Source: MGBC163016 sp964631345 (GTDB lineage Bacteria; Actinomycetota; Coriobacteriia; Coriobacteriales; Eggerthellaceae). Taken from it: a stretch of 25,391 nt of DNA. Position 1 is the first letter of the stretch, and each line of letters begins with the position of its first letter. This document shows positions 14,160 to 23,399 of the stretch, in pieces. Where the stretch lies: NCBI GenBank assembly GCA_964631345.1, contig CAZVWE010000013.1, positions 1 to 25,391 of the forward strand. Reading direction: 5' to 3'. The position numbers were made by a program, and so were the translations under genes. The notes beneath the pieces are model-generated. The model was not told the DNA's origin. It worked only from the letters and a program-made list of their open reading frames with translations, and did no database searches.

Positions 14160-16506
14160 GAATCTCACCATCCGCTCCATGGATAACATATGCCTTCTCA
14201 GTTGTGCCTCGTTTAAGGTAAAGCTTTTTGATGTCTTCATCACTCATGTTATCTAGTCGAACCTGACGCTCAATGCTAGATTTCATGCTTTCGACTATCA
14301 CTAGGAATATAAATAAGAACACTAACCAACAAAGCCACAGCGTTAATATGATTATCTTTCCTGTCATGTTGATAGAAAACACAATAGTTAAGACTACAGG
14401 CACAATTACACCAACGATTGATCCCCATTTAATTAAGCGTGGGTAGATGCGTAAGAATCTCTCATAGCGCGTCAACACAACGTTTCGATATTCCTCACGT
14501 TCTGTAAGCACCCTGATAACCTGGGACAGACGGAATCTTCGTACTGGCACCTCGATATCTTCGCCATTAAATATTCCGCTCTGTTTAATTTCTCGCGCAA
14601 CCATTCTGTTGACGTTAGACATCAATGGACGAACCAAAATTCCTATCCCCATAAAAACTACGAGATAGACAAGTAAAATTACTATGTCCCATAAATAGTG
14701 CATGCCATAGAATCCACAAATTGATTCACGCATCGCCCCAATACCATACGTGAATGGAAGCAACGGATAAATTGCTTGGAAAAATGGCGATGTCATTTCG
14801 ATTGGATAAAGACCAGTAGCTCCTGGAATCTGAGCAAAAACCAAGATTATGCAAATACCTTTTCCTATATGCTGCAATGTTGCGGAGAGTGCATAAATAA
14901 TGCTTAAGTAAGAAAGCGACGACACAATTCCTGCGAATATAAGCGCCGGCAAATTAGTGACTTCTGAACCTATAAGCGGAAGACCTAAACAGCAAATTGT
15001 TGCTTGCAGCACGACCATAATGGCAAACAACAAATATCTTCCAATGTAACTTTGGGTAAGAGTAAGATTCTTGATGCCTTTATGATCAACTTCTTGTCGA
15101 AGAATGACCATCAGCATAAATGCCCCAATCCAAAACGTTAAATTCATAAAAAGTGGAGCCATCGCGGTACCGTAAGAGTTTGGAGCATAAAGAGTCTCTG
15201 TCACTAAACGTGTAGGAGCTCCGATAAAGTCGGCCACTCGTTCAGCATCCAGTTCATTGGTGCCTAGCGCCTGCGCAATCACATCCGAAGTCGCAATGGA
15301 AACCAAATCGGTATGTACCGTATCTAAGTTGTCTGAAAGCCCATTTAAAAGACTAGAAGTTTCAGACAATGCGTACGTCGAGTCAGAAAGTGTTCCATCC
15401 ATACTGGACAGAATCGATTTCGTTTGCTCAAGTAAAGTTTCTTGAGCAGCAACAGCTCCACTCGCACTAGATGCCGCGCTTGCTAAATCTCCAAGCCCAC
15501 CTGCAATCGCAGGAGAAATGTCGTTGGCAAGAGTGTCGGCATATCTATCTGCTGCAGCCTGTGCATCATCAGCGGAAGCACGAACCCTATCAAGCAATGC
15601 TTGCATATCTGGATCTTGAGTTGGAAGATCACCTATCATACGAGCAAGTTCAGCATATGCATCCGCAAGCGATTTCATAGAGTTGTTAATTGCGGGTACC
15701 GCTTCAGCTGAGAATTTCAAATAATCAGATTGCAATTCTTTTGAAATATCAGCAAGCGAATTCAATGCATCTGATGCGCTTTTTATATCTTCGCTTGCAG
15801 TGTCAATAGATGATTTAGCAGACGTTATCCTTGAGCGCGCATTTTGGGCTTGATTCTCAAGATTTTCAATTGCAGATATGGCTCCGTCTACACTTTCTTG
15901 TGCCTCTAAAACACGAAGCACTGCTTGGGATTTTGCCGCATCCACACGATCATTGGCATCTCCCCAAGCTGCATCGATTGCCTCTGCAGCCTTTTCGCTT
16001 ACAGTTTTGACAAATGTCGAATTGATAGTGTCATCAAGTGTTGTAGCACCTGTATCAGTAATCTTGGGAGAAATTGGACCTGACTTTTCATTTACGTAAT
16101 ACTTGATATCAGGCTTTTGAAAGTCCCCCGTCGTAACTGTCAGCAAGTCTTTTGAAAAGTCCTCTGGGATAACAAAAACCGCATAGCATTTGCCTGCATA
16201 AAGATTATCTATAGCCTCATCGTAACTTGGAAAGCTCCAGTCAAGTTGATGGTTTTCATGAAGCGCATCGGTGACCATCTCACCAACATCGATGTCCCCA
16301 GTAAGATCGCTAGTTGCACCTTCGTCATTATTGACAACCGCAACAGAAAGATTCTGCGTGTTTTCGTATGGATTCCAAAATCCGCGAACGTTATACCACG
16401 TATAAAGCGATGGCAAAATGAGCAGCGCCACGATAACCACCATGGCAGGAGGGACTTTCAAAAGGCGAAAGATATCGCGCTTCAACACTCGAAACACGTT
16501 CTTCAT
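14152..16506 (-). CDS. YhgE/Pip-type membrane protein (first of pair)
   Basis: A 784-residue paralogue of the next gene. One helix at 19-38 (PPAMVVIVALLILPSLYTWY), the family signature NLSVAVVNNDEGA (52-64), KYYVNEKSGPISPKIT (135-150), an outside helical/coiled-coil region (165-435), and helices at about 452-470, 488-508, 522-545, 550-570 and 605-625. Unlike its partner it has a further C-terminal domain (about 640-784) with two more helices (692-712, 717-737) and a charged cytoplasmic tail. The pair are translationally coupled, which suggests a two-subunit complex in the membrane. No good ribosome site is seen before the ATG at 16506. Family members have been linked to phage adsorption and to export; the function here is not known. 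Confidence 0.85.
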   Translation of the reverse strand: MKNVFRVLKRDIFRLLKVPPAMVVIVALLILPSLYTWYNVRGFWNPYENTQNLSVAVVNNDEGATSDLTGDIDVGEMVTDALHENHQLDWSFPSYDEAIDNLYAGKCYAVFVIPEDFSKDLLTVTTGDFQKPDIKYYVNEKSGPISPKITDTGATTLDDTINSTFVKTVSEKAAEAIDAAWGDANDRVDAAKSQAVLRVLEAQESVDGAISAIENLENQAQNARSRITSAKSSIDTASEDIKSASDALNSLADISKELQSDYLKFSAEAVPAINNSMKSLADAYAELARMIGDLPTQDPDMQALLDRVRASADDAQAAADRYADTLANDISPAIAGGLGDLASAASSASGAVAAQETLLEQTKSILSSMDGTLSDSTYALSETSSLLNGLSDNLDTVHTDLVSIATSDVIAQALGTNELDAERVADFIGAPTRLVTETLYAPNSYGTAMAPLFMNLTFWIGAFMLMVILRQEVDHKGIKNLTLTQSYIGRYLLFAIMVVLQATICCLGLPLIGSEVTNLPALIFAGIVSSLSYLSIIYALSATLQHIGKGICIILVFAQIPGATGLYPIEMTSPFFQAIYPLLPFTYGIGAMRESICGFYGMHYLWDIVILLVYLVVFMGIGILVRPLMSNVNRMVAREIKQSGIFNGEDIEVPVRRFRLSQVIRVLTEREEYRNVVLTRYERFLRIYPRLIKWGSIVGVIVPVVLTIVFSINMTGKIIILTLWLCWLVFLFIFLVIVESMKSSIERQVRLDNMSDEDIKKLYLKRGTTEKAYVIHGADGEIHE

Positions 16507-16559
16507 AGCGAAGGCTACTTACGCCAACACCCCTTTCGAAAGTCCCCGTTTTCTTACAT

Positions 16560-16582
16560 AGACTAAACCAGACTAAGCCTTA
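16560..16582. repeat. 10-bp tandem duplication abutting a stop codon
   Basis: AGACTAAACC (16560-16569) and AGACTAAGCC (16570-16579) touch the stop codon of the gene at 16580. On the minus strand the order is TAA, then TAG 7 bases on, then TAG 17 bases on, so stops occur in all frames here as well. Confidence 0.6.
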
Positions 16583-18571
16583 TGCAGCCTGATCAACTGC
16601 CTCACCTTCTGCGGTGTTTTCGCCACTATCAGTATCAACTGTAATAGTTTCCTTCTCACCGTCTTCAAGAATGATGGAATATACCGTATTTAATCCATCA
16701 GTCTCTAGGTAAGTGAAGGTGATCTGATCGCCAACATCATATTTTAGGATGCTAATAAGACCTGGCAACGCGAAATCATACAGTTCGTTCTCATCGTCAA
16801 TTACGACATAGAAATGCGAATTGCCATCAATTACAGCCTGCGCAACGGCCGTAATTGTGCCGGTTTTTTCCTGAACATCCGATATCTCGGTTTCATCAGA
16901 AAGAACGCCGTTTCGAGCAAGCAATGATTCGTATGCCGTTTGAGTTTCTGCAACCGTATCTCCTACAGCTACATTTTGATAGCGTTGGATATCCACCATC
17001 GCGAACTTCTTCACAAGACCAGCACCATCTTTGAGAGCCATAAAATACGTCGGTTGATTTGCAACATTAATCAAAAGCGGGAATGTTGCGGTATAGCGAA
17101 GGTTTTGTACCTGACCTTCTGCAGATTCCATAGCTGAGCTTTCAGTTGCACCTGCAACACTGTAGAAGTGTGCTTCTTGCGTACGCTGGTTCACCAAAAC
17201 AAAGCCGATGATTGAGTCATCTGCAGTGGCAGAAGTAACACCTGTGTAGACCCAAACATCGTCATCTTTTGCAATGTAGTTATAGCCAGATGAACCATCA
17301 GTTCCTGGCGTTGTACGAACAACGCCCTCCTGACCCAAGAATGAGTTCAGCCAGCCGTTATGGTATGAGCCATACCAGTTGTATTGTTCAATCAAAAGAT
17401 CAGCAGGATAAACACGATCTACCCACTCAGGTACTTCTGAGACAGCCATATCCTGGCATTCGCCAGTTGTAGCATCACAAAGAACCACGCGATCAATTGT
17501 GTATCCACCAAACAGTCCAATAGTAAATTTACGCACAGGACAAATCCACCATGGATGTCCGTCTTCATCAATCTCAAATGAAATTTCGTCGAAGATATAG
17601 AACGGATGCAACAGCTGCACGTGACGCTCAATGTTTCTAGCAAGCGGCTCACTCATCGAGTAGAAAATTGCCTCATCACCCAAACGCACAATCTCTGAAT
17701 CCTGAGTTGTCATATTTACAAGAGAAAACGCAGGGATACCGCTTTCGCGATTGGTGAACCACTTAAAAAGGTCAGCATAATTAAGCGGGCTTACACGCAC
17801 TGGCTCACCCTTGTAATTGATCTGACTATAAAGATTTGATACCTCAAATTGGCTTACGTATTCAGGAATGGTACCCATTTCACGATTGCCCAAAAGGATT
17901 GCAGAATTACGGTCAATCACAGGGATTTCTGAGTAGTTAACCTCTTGAATATCTTGAGCAAACTCAAGTGTGTCGGTTTTTAATACCTCTGAATATTTTT
18001 CTGCATTACCAGGAATAATTGCATTTGAGAACAATGCACCTAGAGCGCCAGCGACAATCACGGCAATAGGAATTATCATCAAAGTTTTGTAACGCTTGGC
18101 GGTCTTTGGGCTTTTTTCAATCTTTCCAATACCAACCGAATACTTTTTATAGTGCGTATACAAAACAATCCCAACAACCACACAGATTGCAACGATAAGC
18201 CACCACATATCCGCGGAATGAATGCTGATTGGTGGATGGAACCACCAATATGCTCCCGCAATCAAAAGCAGTAGCACAACGATGAGCACTACCCATCCAA
18301 CACGGCTCTTTGGCTTATGCTTGCCTAGATCATCCAAAAACGCGAAATCTATATGTGGAACATCTCCGCCTGATCCGCCAGAGCCTTTGCCACCACGCCC
18401 TGCACGCTTGCCAGCTGAACTGCCTGCATCGCCATCAGATGCAGATGACTCCGAACTGCTTGAGCCTGGATTGCCAGACCCGCCAGATCTACCAGACCCA
18501 CCAATTCCATCAACATCCACACCTGAAGTCTTCAGTGCGTCAAGTAAAGATTCCAACCCTGATTTTGCCAT
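16580..18571 (-). CDS. Unrecognised membrane protein, Gly/Ser-rich N-terminus, three helices
   Basis: 663 residues; I do not recognise a named family. Residues 1-20 are a short helix, 22-70 a Gly/Ser/Asp-rich low-complexity linker, then helices at about 91-110, 123-138 and 163-183, and a long, probably extracytoplasmic part (190-663). That part has conserved-looking aromatic segments such as HPWWICPVRKFTIGLFGG, ADLLIEQYNWYGSYHNGWLN and FLGQEGVVRTTPGT, and an acidic Thr/Glu-rich end. AAGGA stands six bases before the ATG. The gene lies 61 bases after acnA and 73 bases before the yhgE pair on the same strand with only weak hairpins between, so it may be co-expressed with the YhgE proteins as a surface partner. 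No enzymatic motif is visible. Confidence 0.7.
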   Translation of the reverse strand: MAKSGLESLLDALKTSGVDVDGIGGSGRSGGSGNPGSSSSESSASDGDAGSSAGKRAGRGGKGSGGSGGDVPHIDFAFLDDLGKHKPKSRVGWVVLIVVLLLLIAGAYWWFHPPISIHSADMWWLIVAICVVVGIVLYTHYKKYSVGIGKIEKSPKTAKRYKTLMIIPIAVIVAGALGALFSNAIIPGNAEKYSEVLKTDTLEFAQDIQEVNYSEIPVIDRNSAILLGNREMGTIPEYVSQFEVSNLYSQINYKGEPVRVSPLNYADLFKWFTNRESGIPAFSLVNMTTQDSEIVRLGDEAIFYSMSEPLARNIERHVQLLHPFYIFDEISFEIDEDGHPWWICPVRKFTIGLFGGYTIDRVVLCDATTGECQDMAVSEVPEWVDRVYPADLLIEQYNWYGSYHNGWLNSFLGQEGVVRTTPGTDGSSGYNYIAKDDDVWVYTGVTSATADDSIIGFVLVNQRTQEAHFYSVAGATESSAMESAEGQVQNLRYTATFPLLINVANQPTYFMALKDGAGLVKKFAMVDIQRYQNVAVGDTVAETQTAYESLLARNGVLSDETEISDVQEKTGTITAVAQAVIDGNSHFYVVIDDENELYDFALPGLISILKYDVGDQITFTYLETDGLNTVYSIILEDGEKETITVDTDSGENTAEGEAVDQAA

Positions 18572-18632
18572 CTTGCATCCTTGTCGTTTAATAAGCGGCT
18601 TTTTTGTATCTAAACAGAATAAGCTAACTAGC

Positions 18633-21434
18633 TCATTTCTGGCTTTCTTTTACCAAATTGCGAAGTACAAACTGCAAAATTCCACCATTTTCGTAATATT
18701 TGCTCTCAGTTGGTGTGTCAATGCGAACAACAGCATCAAATTTAACATCATTGCCATCGCCTGAGTTCGCACAAACCTTCACCACCGCCTGCTTAAAATC
18801 ATCTTCATTGTATGTAGGAATTTCAATCGAGAACGTCTCAAAGCCAGTAAGTCCTAAGCTTTCCGCATTCTGTCCATCCATAAATTGCAAAGGAAGAATT
18901 CCCATACCAATTAAGTTAGACCTATGAATTCGTTCAAAACTTTCAGCAATCACAGCCTTAACGCCTAAAAGCTCAGGGCCTTTAGCTGCCCAGTCTCTTG
19001 AAGATCCACTTCCATACATCTTGCCTGCAAGAATTATTGCCGGCCTTTCTGCATCAATGTATTTGCGGCTTGCTTCAAAAATAGTAATTGGGGTTTCGGT
19101 TGGTGTATCGGTTGAACTATCAGCTGAACTACCAGTTGAACTTCCAGCGAGATCGCCCGAGGTTCTAAGCACATCCGTAGTCCAACCACCCTTACGGCCT
19201 TTTGTGAGCTTGTTTTCAAGCTTCACGTTTGCAAATGTGCCTCTCATCATGACTTCATGATTACCGCGACGACTTCCGTACGTGTTGAAGTCCGCATCTT
19301 TAACTCCATTTGCACGAAGGTATTCTGCGGCCGGAGAATCAAACGCAATCGCACCTGCTGGAGATATGTGATCTGTTGTTATGAAATCCCCAAGATATGC
19401 GAGCGTAAGCGCATCCTTGATACTTTCAACTTCATCCAAATCCATATGCATGCCATCAAAATATGGAGGCCTGCGAACGTAGGTGGATTTCTCGTTCCAA
19501 GCAAACACATCACTTGCTGGTGCAGAGATCGCCTTCCATTGAGCATCACCCTCGTACAAAGATGATGAACCTTCTGCATAAAGCTCAGGCGTTACATATT
19601 CTTTCACTAGCTGGTTAATTTCTGCTTGAGAAGGCTCAATGTCACGAAGGAATACAGGGTTTCCTTCCGCATCTTGACCAATAGGTTCACTTTCAAAGTC
19701 GATATCCATGGTTCCTGCAAGAGAGTAGGCAACCACATGCGCGGGTGTCATCAAGTAATTTTGAGACACATCCGGAGATATTCGGCCTTCAAAATTTCGG
19801 TTCCCAGAAAGAACGCTTGCGAGTTCAATTTCATCTGCAATGTCATGTATTTCTTGCGGAAGGGGACCAGAATTTCCAATACAACTCATACATCCAAAAC
19901 CACATGTATAAAACCCAAGGCTACGAAGCGATTTTGCTAAACCAGTATTCTCAAGCAACAACTCAGTTGAATGACTACCTGGTGCGAGAATAGTTTTTAC
20001 CCACGGCTTAGGTTTCAGTCCGAGTCTATCAGCGTTGCGCGCAATAAGTCCGGCCTGAATCATCATGGACGGATCAGTTGCTGTCGTACAACTTGTCACT
20101 GCAGCAATAGCAATCGCACCATCGCGCAATGTGTATGTATTGCCTCCAAGTTCCACATTACACTTTCCATCAAGTCCACGTGAGGCAACCGTCTCTTCGA
20201 ATCTCCTTTTAGCGTCACCTAAATTGAATCTGTCATGTGGACGCGAAGGTCCAGAAACCGATGGTCGTACACTGGACAAATCAAGCTCAATCACGTCAGA
20301 ATAAACACGCGCATCATCGTTATTCCAAAACCCTTGTGCTTGTGCATAGGTCTTTACAAGTTCGATTTGCGCATTACTTCTTCCAGTCATCTTGAGGAAT
20401 TTAATCGTCTCATCATCAACCGGAAATAGAGTGCAAGTGCATCCATATTCTGGTGTCATATTCGAAATACAGGCACGCTGGGTTGCGCTAAGCGAAGACA
20501 AGCCTTCGCCAAAGCATTCAACAAAACAACCGACGACGCCCTTTTTACGAAGCATTTCAGCAAACGTAAGTGCAACATCCATCGCTGTTACACCATCAGA
20601 CAATGACCCTGTAAGTTTTATTCCTATCACTTTTGGAACAAGAATAGTAATAGGCTGGCCAAGTGCTGCCGCTTCCGCCTCAATTCCACCAACGCCCCAA
20701 CCAAGAACTCCAATTCCATTAGCTGTAGGAGTATGTGAATCAGTCCCAACAAGCGTATCGAAATAGGCTACTGGCAGAGTGTTGGTATGCACGTCAGCGC
20801 CATGTTCGTTACTATCAGCGCCGCTCTCCCCACTTTCCTCCGAGTCAGTCATAACAATTTGGGCAAACTGCTCAATGTTTAACTGGTGACAAATGCCTTC
20901 TCCCGGAGGCACAATTCGCACATTTTCAAAAGACGCCTGCGCCCATTTAAGAAATTCATAACGCTCAGCATTACGCTCAAACTCAATACGCTTGTTTTCG
21001 TTTAAAGCGCAATCACAACCATAAACATCGGCTATAACCGAGTGATCAATCACTAAATCACATGGTACTTGGGGGTTAATATCTTTCGGATTTCCGCCAA
21101 GTTCCACACAGGCCTCACGCATGGCAGCCAAATCCACAAAAACTGGAACTCCCGTAAAATCCTGAAACAACACGCGTGCAGGACTAAATTCAACTTCATC
21201 GCCAATATTGCCTGAAAGACCCGCCTCTACAATTCTTTGCGCCATATCCATCGCAAGGCATTTATCAGATGTATTGCGAATAACATTTTCAAGCAGCACC
21301 TTAAGCGAATAGGGAAGCCTATCTGCGCCTTTAATCTCCCCAATTGGAAAATATAAATATGACTGAACAGTGGCCTCAGTAGCCGTAACCTCGAGCGTTT
21401 TTCTAAGCTCAGTGTTCGTCTTTTTTTGTGGCAT
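18633..21434 (-). CDS. acnA: Aconitate hydratase A
   Basis: A 933-residue aconitase of the IRP1/AcnA type; isomerises citrate to isocitrate with a [4Fe-4S] cluster. Cluster cysteines are Cys449 (VTSCTT), Cys515 and Cys518 (GFGCMSCIGNSG). Other marks: LVGTDSHTPTANGIGVLGWGVGG, VLSGNRNFEGR (541-551), TTDHISPAG, NTYGSRRGNHEVMMRGTFAN and the swivel-domain GSGSSRDWAAKG. The usual SCTN after the first Cys is SCTT here. Two low-complexity insertions appear: an acidic/Ser stretch at about 195-218 with a seven-residue repeat, and Ser/Thr tetrapeptides at about 762-782; both sit in surface loops. Its ATG overlaps the icd stop by one base (TAATG), so translation is coupled. With icd it covers citrate to 2-oxoglutarate, probably for glutamate synthesis. 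Confidence 0.95.
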   Translation of the reverse strand: MPQKKTNTELRKTLEVTATEATVQSYLYFPIGEIKGADRLPYSLKVLLENVIRNTSDKCLAMDMAQRIVEAGLSGNIGDEVEFSPARVLFQDFTGVPVFVDLAAMREACVELGGNPKDINPQVPCDLVIDHSVIADVYGCDCALNENKRIEFERNAERYEFLKWAQASFENVRIVPPGEGICHQLNIEQFAQIVMTDSEESGESGADSNEHGADVHTNTLPVAYFDTLVGTDSHTPTANGIGVLGWGVGGIEAEAAALGQPITILVPKVIGIKLTGSLSDGVTAMDVALTFAEMLRKKGVVGCFVECFGEGLSSLSATQRACISNMTPEYGCTCTLFPVDDETIKFLKMTGRSNAQIELVKTYAQAQGFWNNDDARVYSDVIELDLSSVRPSVSGPSRPHDRFNLGDAKRRFEETVASRGLDGKCNVELGGNTYTLRDGAIAIAAVTSCTTATDPSMMIQAGLIARNADRLGLKPKPWVKTILAPGSHSTELLLENTGLAKSLRSLGFYTCGFGCMSCIGNSGPLPQEIHDIADEIELASVLSGNRNFEGRISPDVSQNYLMTPAHVVAYSLAGTMDIDFESEPIGQDAEGNPVFLRDIEPSQAEINQLVKEYVTPELYAEGSSSLYEGDAQWKAISAPASDVFAWNEKSTYVRRPPYFDGMHMDLDEVESIKDALTLAYLGDFITTDHISPAGAIAFDSPAAEYLRANGVKDADFNTYGSRRGNHEVMMRGTFANVKLENKLTKGRKGGWTTDVLRTSGDLAGSSTGSSADSSTDTPTETPITIFEASRKYIDAERPAIILAGKMYGSGSSRDWAAKGPELLGVKAVIAESFERIHRSNLIGMGILPLQFMDGQNAESLGLTGFETFSIEIPTYNEDDFKQAVVKVCANSGDGNDVKFDAVVRIDTPTESKYYENGGILQFVLRNLVKESQK
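19091..19150. repeat. Five 12-bp tandem units inside acnA
   Basis: GGGTTTCGGTTG (19091), GTGTATCGGTTG (19103), AACTATCAGCTG (19115), AACTACCAGTTG (19127) and AACTTCCAGCGA (19139) are in register and produce tetrapeptides such as GSST, GSSA, DSST and DTPT. Confidence 0.85.
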
Positions 21435-22567
21435 TAATTTGCACCCTCTATCTCTTTGATTAGCGCCTCGGTAAATTCAGTACAGCTAGCTGGAGTTTTT
21501 GTGGCAACAGAGTTTTGGGGATCCTTTTGGGAATCTTGAGCTGTTAAATCTCGTCTGATATCTCCCGTTAGATGCTCACCTTTTGCATAAACAGCCTTTA
21601 CTGCTGTGCGGATTCTATTCGCGGCTGCCTCTTCTCCCAAGTGATCAAGCATCATAGCAGCCGACAAAATTTCAGCAGTTGGATTTGCTAAATTTTTACC
21701 AGCGATATCCGGAGCAGATCCATGCACTGCCTCAAAGACCGCATAGTCTTTGCCGATATTCGCACCAGGCGCGATTCCCAAACCACCAACTAATCCTGCC
21801 GCTAAGTCACTTGCAATATCGCCATACAGATTTGGGAAAACAACCACATCAAATTGGGTTGGATCCATCACCATATTCATACAGAAAGCATCCACGATTT
21901 TGTCGTCAAAAGTAATCTTACCTTCGTAAGCTTTCGCAACTTCACGCGCTGTTCGCAGGAAAAGCCCATCTGAATGCTTCATGATATTAGCCTTGTGAAC
22001 TGCTGTTACATGTTTGCGGTTATGGTTTTCCGCATACTCAAAAGCATATTCAACAATATTGCGAGATGCCGTAACTGAAATTGGCTTTATCGATATACCT
22101 GAATCTGGACGAATCTTGCCTTTCCCAAATTTATCAATCGTATCAATCAACTCAAGAGCTTCTTTAGTGCCCTCTTCAAATTCAATCCCCGCATAAAGGT
22201 CTTCGGAGTTCTCTCTGACAATCACGAGATCTACATCCAAATATCTGCCGCCTGCTCCTGGGAGGGAAATAACCGGCCTAAGGTTTACGTAAAGCTCAAG
22301 TTCCTTTCGAAGCGCGACATTAACGCTACGAAACCCAGTACCTACGGGCGTTGTAAGAGGACCTTTGATGGCAACCTTATTTCGTTTAATAGACTCTATG
22401 GTTTCATCTGGAAGCGGCGTTCCATACTTCTCAATTACCGCAGCTCCTGCATCCGCAATATCCCATTCTATTTGCGCGCCACTTGCGGCAACAACCTCTT
22501 GCATTGCAGCAGATGTTTCCAACCCAATTCCATCTCCTGGAATCAGCGTCACTGTATGGGTAGACAT
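21434..22567 (-). CDS. icd: Isocitrate dehydrogenase, NAD-type short form
   Basis: A 377-residue member of the isocitrate/isopropylmalate dehydrogenase family, oxidising isocitrate to 2-oxoglutarate. LIPGDGIG (8-15) starts the fold; FRSVNVALRKELELYVNLRPV holds the Ser, Asn and three Arg that bind isocitrate; the catalytic Lys is in TAVHKANIMKHSDG; NLYGDIASD binds the metal. The cofactor loop HGSAPDIAGKNLANP has Asp-Ile where NADP enzymes have Lys-Tyr, so NAD is expected. Length agrees with bacterial NAD-type enzymes except for about 20 extra residues near the C-terminus (AQDSQKDPQNSVATK) made by a tandem repeat. GGAG precedes the ATG at 22567. It follows the HEAT-like gene by 90 bases and is coupled to acnA. 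Confidence 0.93.
   Translation of the reverse strand: MSTHTVTLIPGDGIGLETSAAMQEVVAASGAQIEWDIADAGAAVIEKYGTPLPDETIESIKRNKVAIKGPLTTPVGTGFRSVNVALRKELELYVNLRPVISLPGAGGRYLDVDLVIVRENSEDLYAGIEFEEGTKEALELIDTIDKFGKGKIRPDSGISIKPISVTASRNIVEYAFEYAENHNRKHVTAVHKANIMKHSDGLFLRTAREVAKAYEGKITFDDKIVDAFCMNMVMDPTQFDVVVFPNLYGDIASDLAAGLVGGLGIAPGANIGKDYAVFEAVHGSAPDIAGKNLANPTAEILSAAMMLDHLGEEAAANRIRTAVKAVYAKGEHLTGDIRRDLTAQDSQKDPQNSVATKTPASCTEFTEALIKEIEGAN
21513..21536. repeat. 12-bp tandem duplication inside icd
   Basis: TTTTGGGGATCC (21513) is followed directly by TTTTGGGAATCT (21525), ten of twelve identical. It falls in the C-terminal insertion of the protein. Confidence 0.6.
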
Positions 22568-22657
22568 TTGGTCTCCATTCTCAATGTGTATTTAGTTTCG
22601 ATTTCGAAGTATGGCTTATCGAAGTCCATCATTAATGTGCAGAAGAAGCAATGCATC

Positions 22658-23266
22658 TTACTGATTAGCCAAATTTTCCTCGATTTGGCTCGCACGCTTT
22701 TTGAGACCGCCTTTGCCGTTTTCTGCATCAAATTTCATCCTAGCTGCAAATTCTTCTTTCACCTGCGGAGCTAGCTTATTTGAAGAGAAATCAATGAGCG
22801 CTAAAAGCATATCCTGAAATTCCAAATCTCCGTGATAGCACTGAATTGCTTCATCAATAAGCGGCCAAACCTTCTCTGAGCGATTCTCAGTCGTGCCACC
22901 AAATTTGCAGAGAAATTGCATCGACGACAACCTCAAAGGACCGCTATCCTCATCAAATAAAGCAGTTTCAGCGCCAACCAATGCCCTCTCACATGCACGA
23001 GAATCTTCCGAAACAAGAGCGGTGAGCGCATCTAGAGCTTCCCATCTGGTTTGCGCCTCTGGCCTATCTAGAGCGTCGATAATTTCTGAAATATAAGGCA
23101 CCACTTTTGTAGGATCTTCTTTTGCTGCAACAGCAATTACTGCACCAGCTTTTTGTCGATCACGTCTAGACTCACCAGAAAGTGCCTCTATATAAGACTC
23201 CATGGTCTTCTTCGTTTTGAGGGCTTCCCCGGCCGCCTCTTTTATGTCATCGGCTTTATTGGTCAA
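22658..23266 (-). CDS. HEAT-repeat-like helical protein
   Basis: About 202 residues, all helical, with HEAT-like pairs: YIEALSGESRRDRQKAGAVI and KVVPYISEIIDALDRPEAQT, then RWEALDALTALVSED. No catalytic motif, signal or membrane helix. Such armadillo-type folds serve as protein-binding scaffolds. The TTG at 23266 is chosen because AGGAG stands eight bases upstream; the ATG at 23284, giving six more residues, has no good site. It opens the probable icd-acnA operon, which is an unusual neighbour for a HEAT protein and may mean only that it shares a promoter. A lysine-rich end (KKRASQIEENLANQ) closes it. Confidence 0.7.
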   Translation of the reverse strand: MTNKADDIKEAAGEALKTKKTMESYIEALSGESRRDRQKAGAVIAVAAKEDPTKVVPYISEIIDALDRPEAQTRWEALDALTALVSEDSRACERALVGAETALFDEDSGPLRLSSMQFLCKFGGTTENRSEKVWPLIDEAIQCYHGDLEFQDMLLALIDFSSNKLAPQVKEEFAARMKFDAENGKGGLKKRASQIEENLANQ

Positions 23267-23316
23267 GGTAACCACTCCTAACATATTCTGAGTAACCGCT
23301 TCTTTCCTATTAAATC

Positions 23317-23322
23317 ATTATA
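23317..23322 (-). promoter_or_regulatory. Possible -10 box of the HEAT-icd-acnA transcript
   Basis: A perfect TATAAT on the minus strand, about 50 bases before the TTG start. No convincing -35 is present at 16-18 bases; TTGTAA lies at 14. Confidence 0.4.
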
Positions 23323-23399
23323 GTAGGCATTGTTGGTTACAAGGAAGTAAACAGGCCGGTGGATGCACGTATTCGTCTACAGCACAAAAGGGACATGCA

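Noticed and set aside
14160..14243. Upstream start for the second YhgE protein
   Set aside because: The added 28 residues lie inside the end of the first yhgE gene; the ATG at 14159 has a ribosome site and gives the family's usual N-terminus.
18600..18632. Terminator after acnA
   Set aside because: The AGCTAGTTAGCT palindrome has a very small loop and a poor T-run; too weak to claim.
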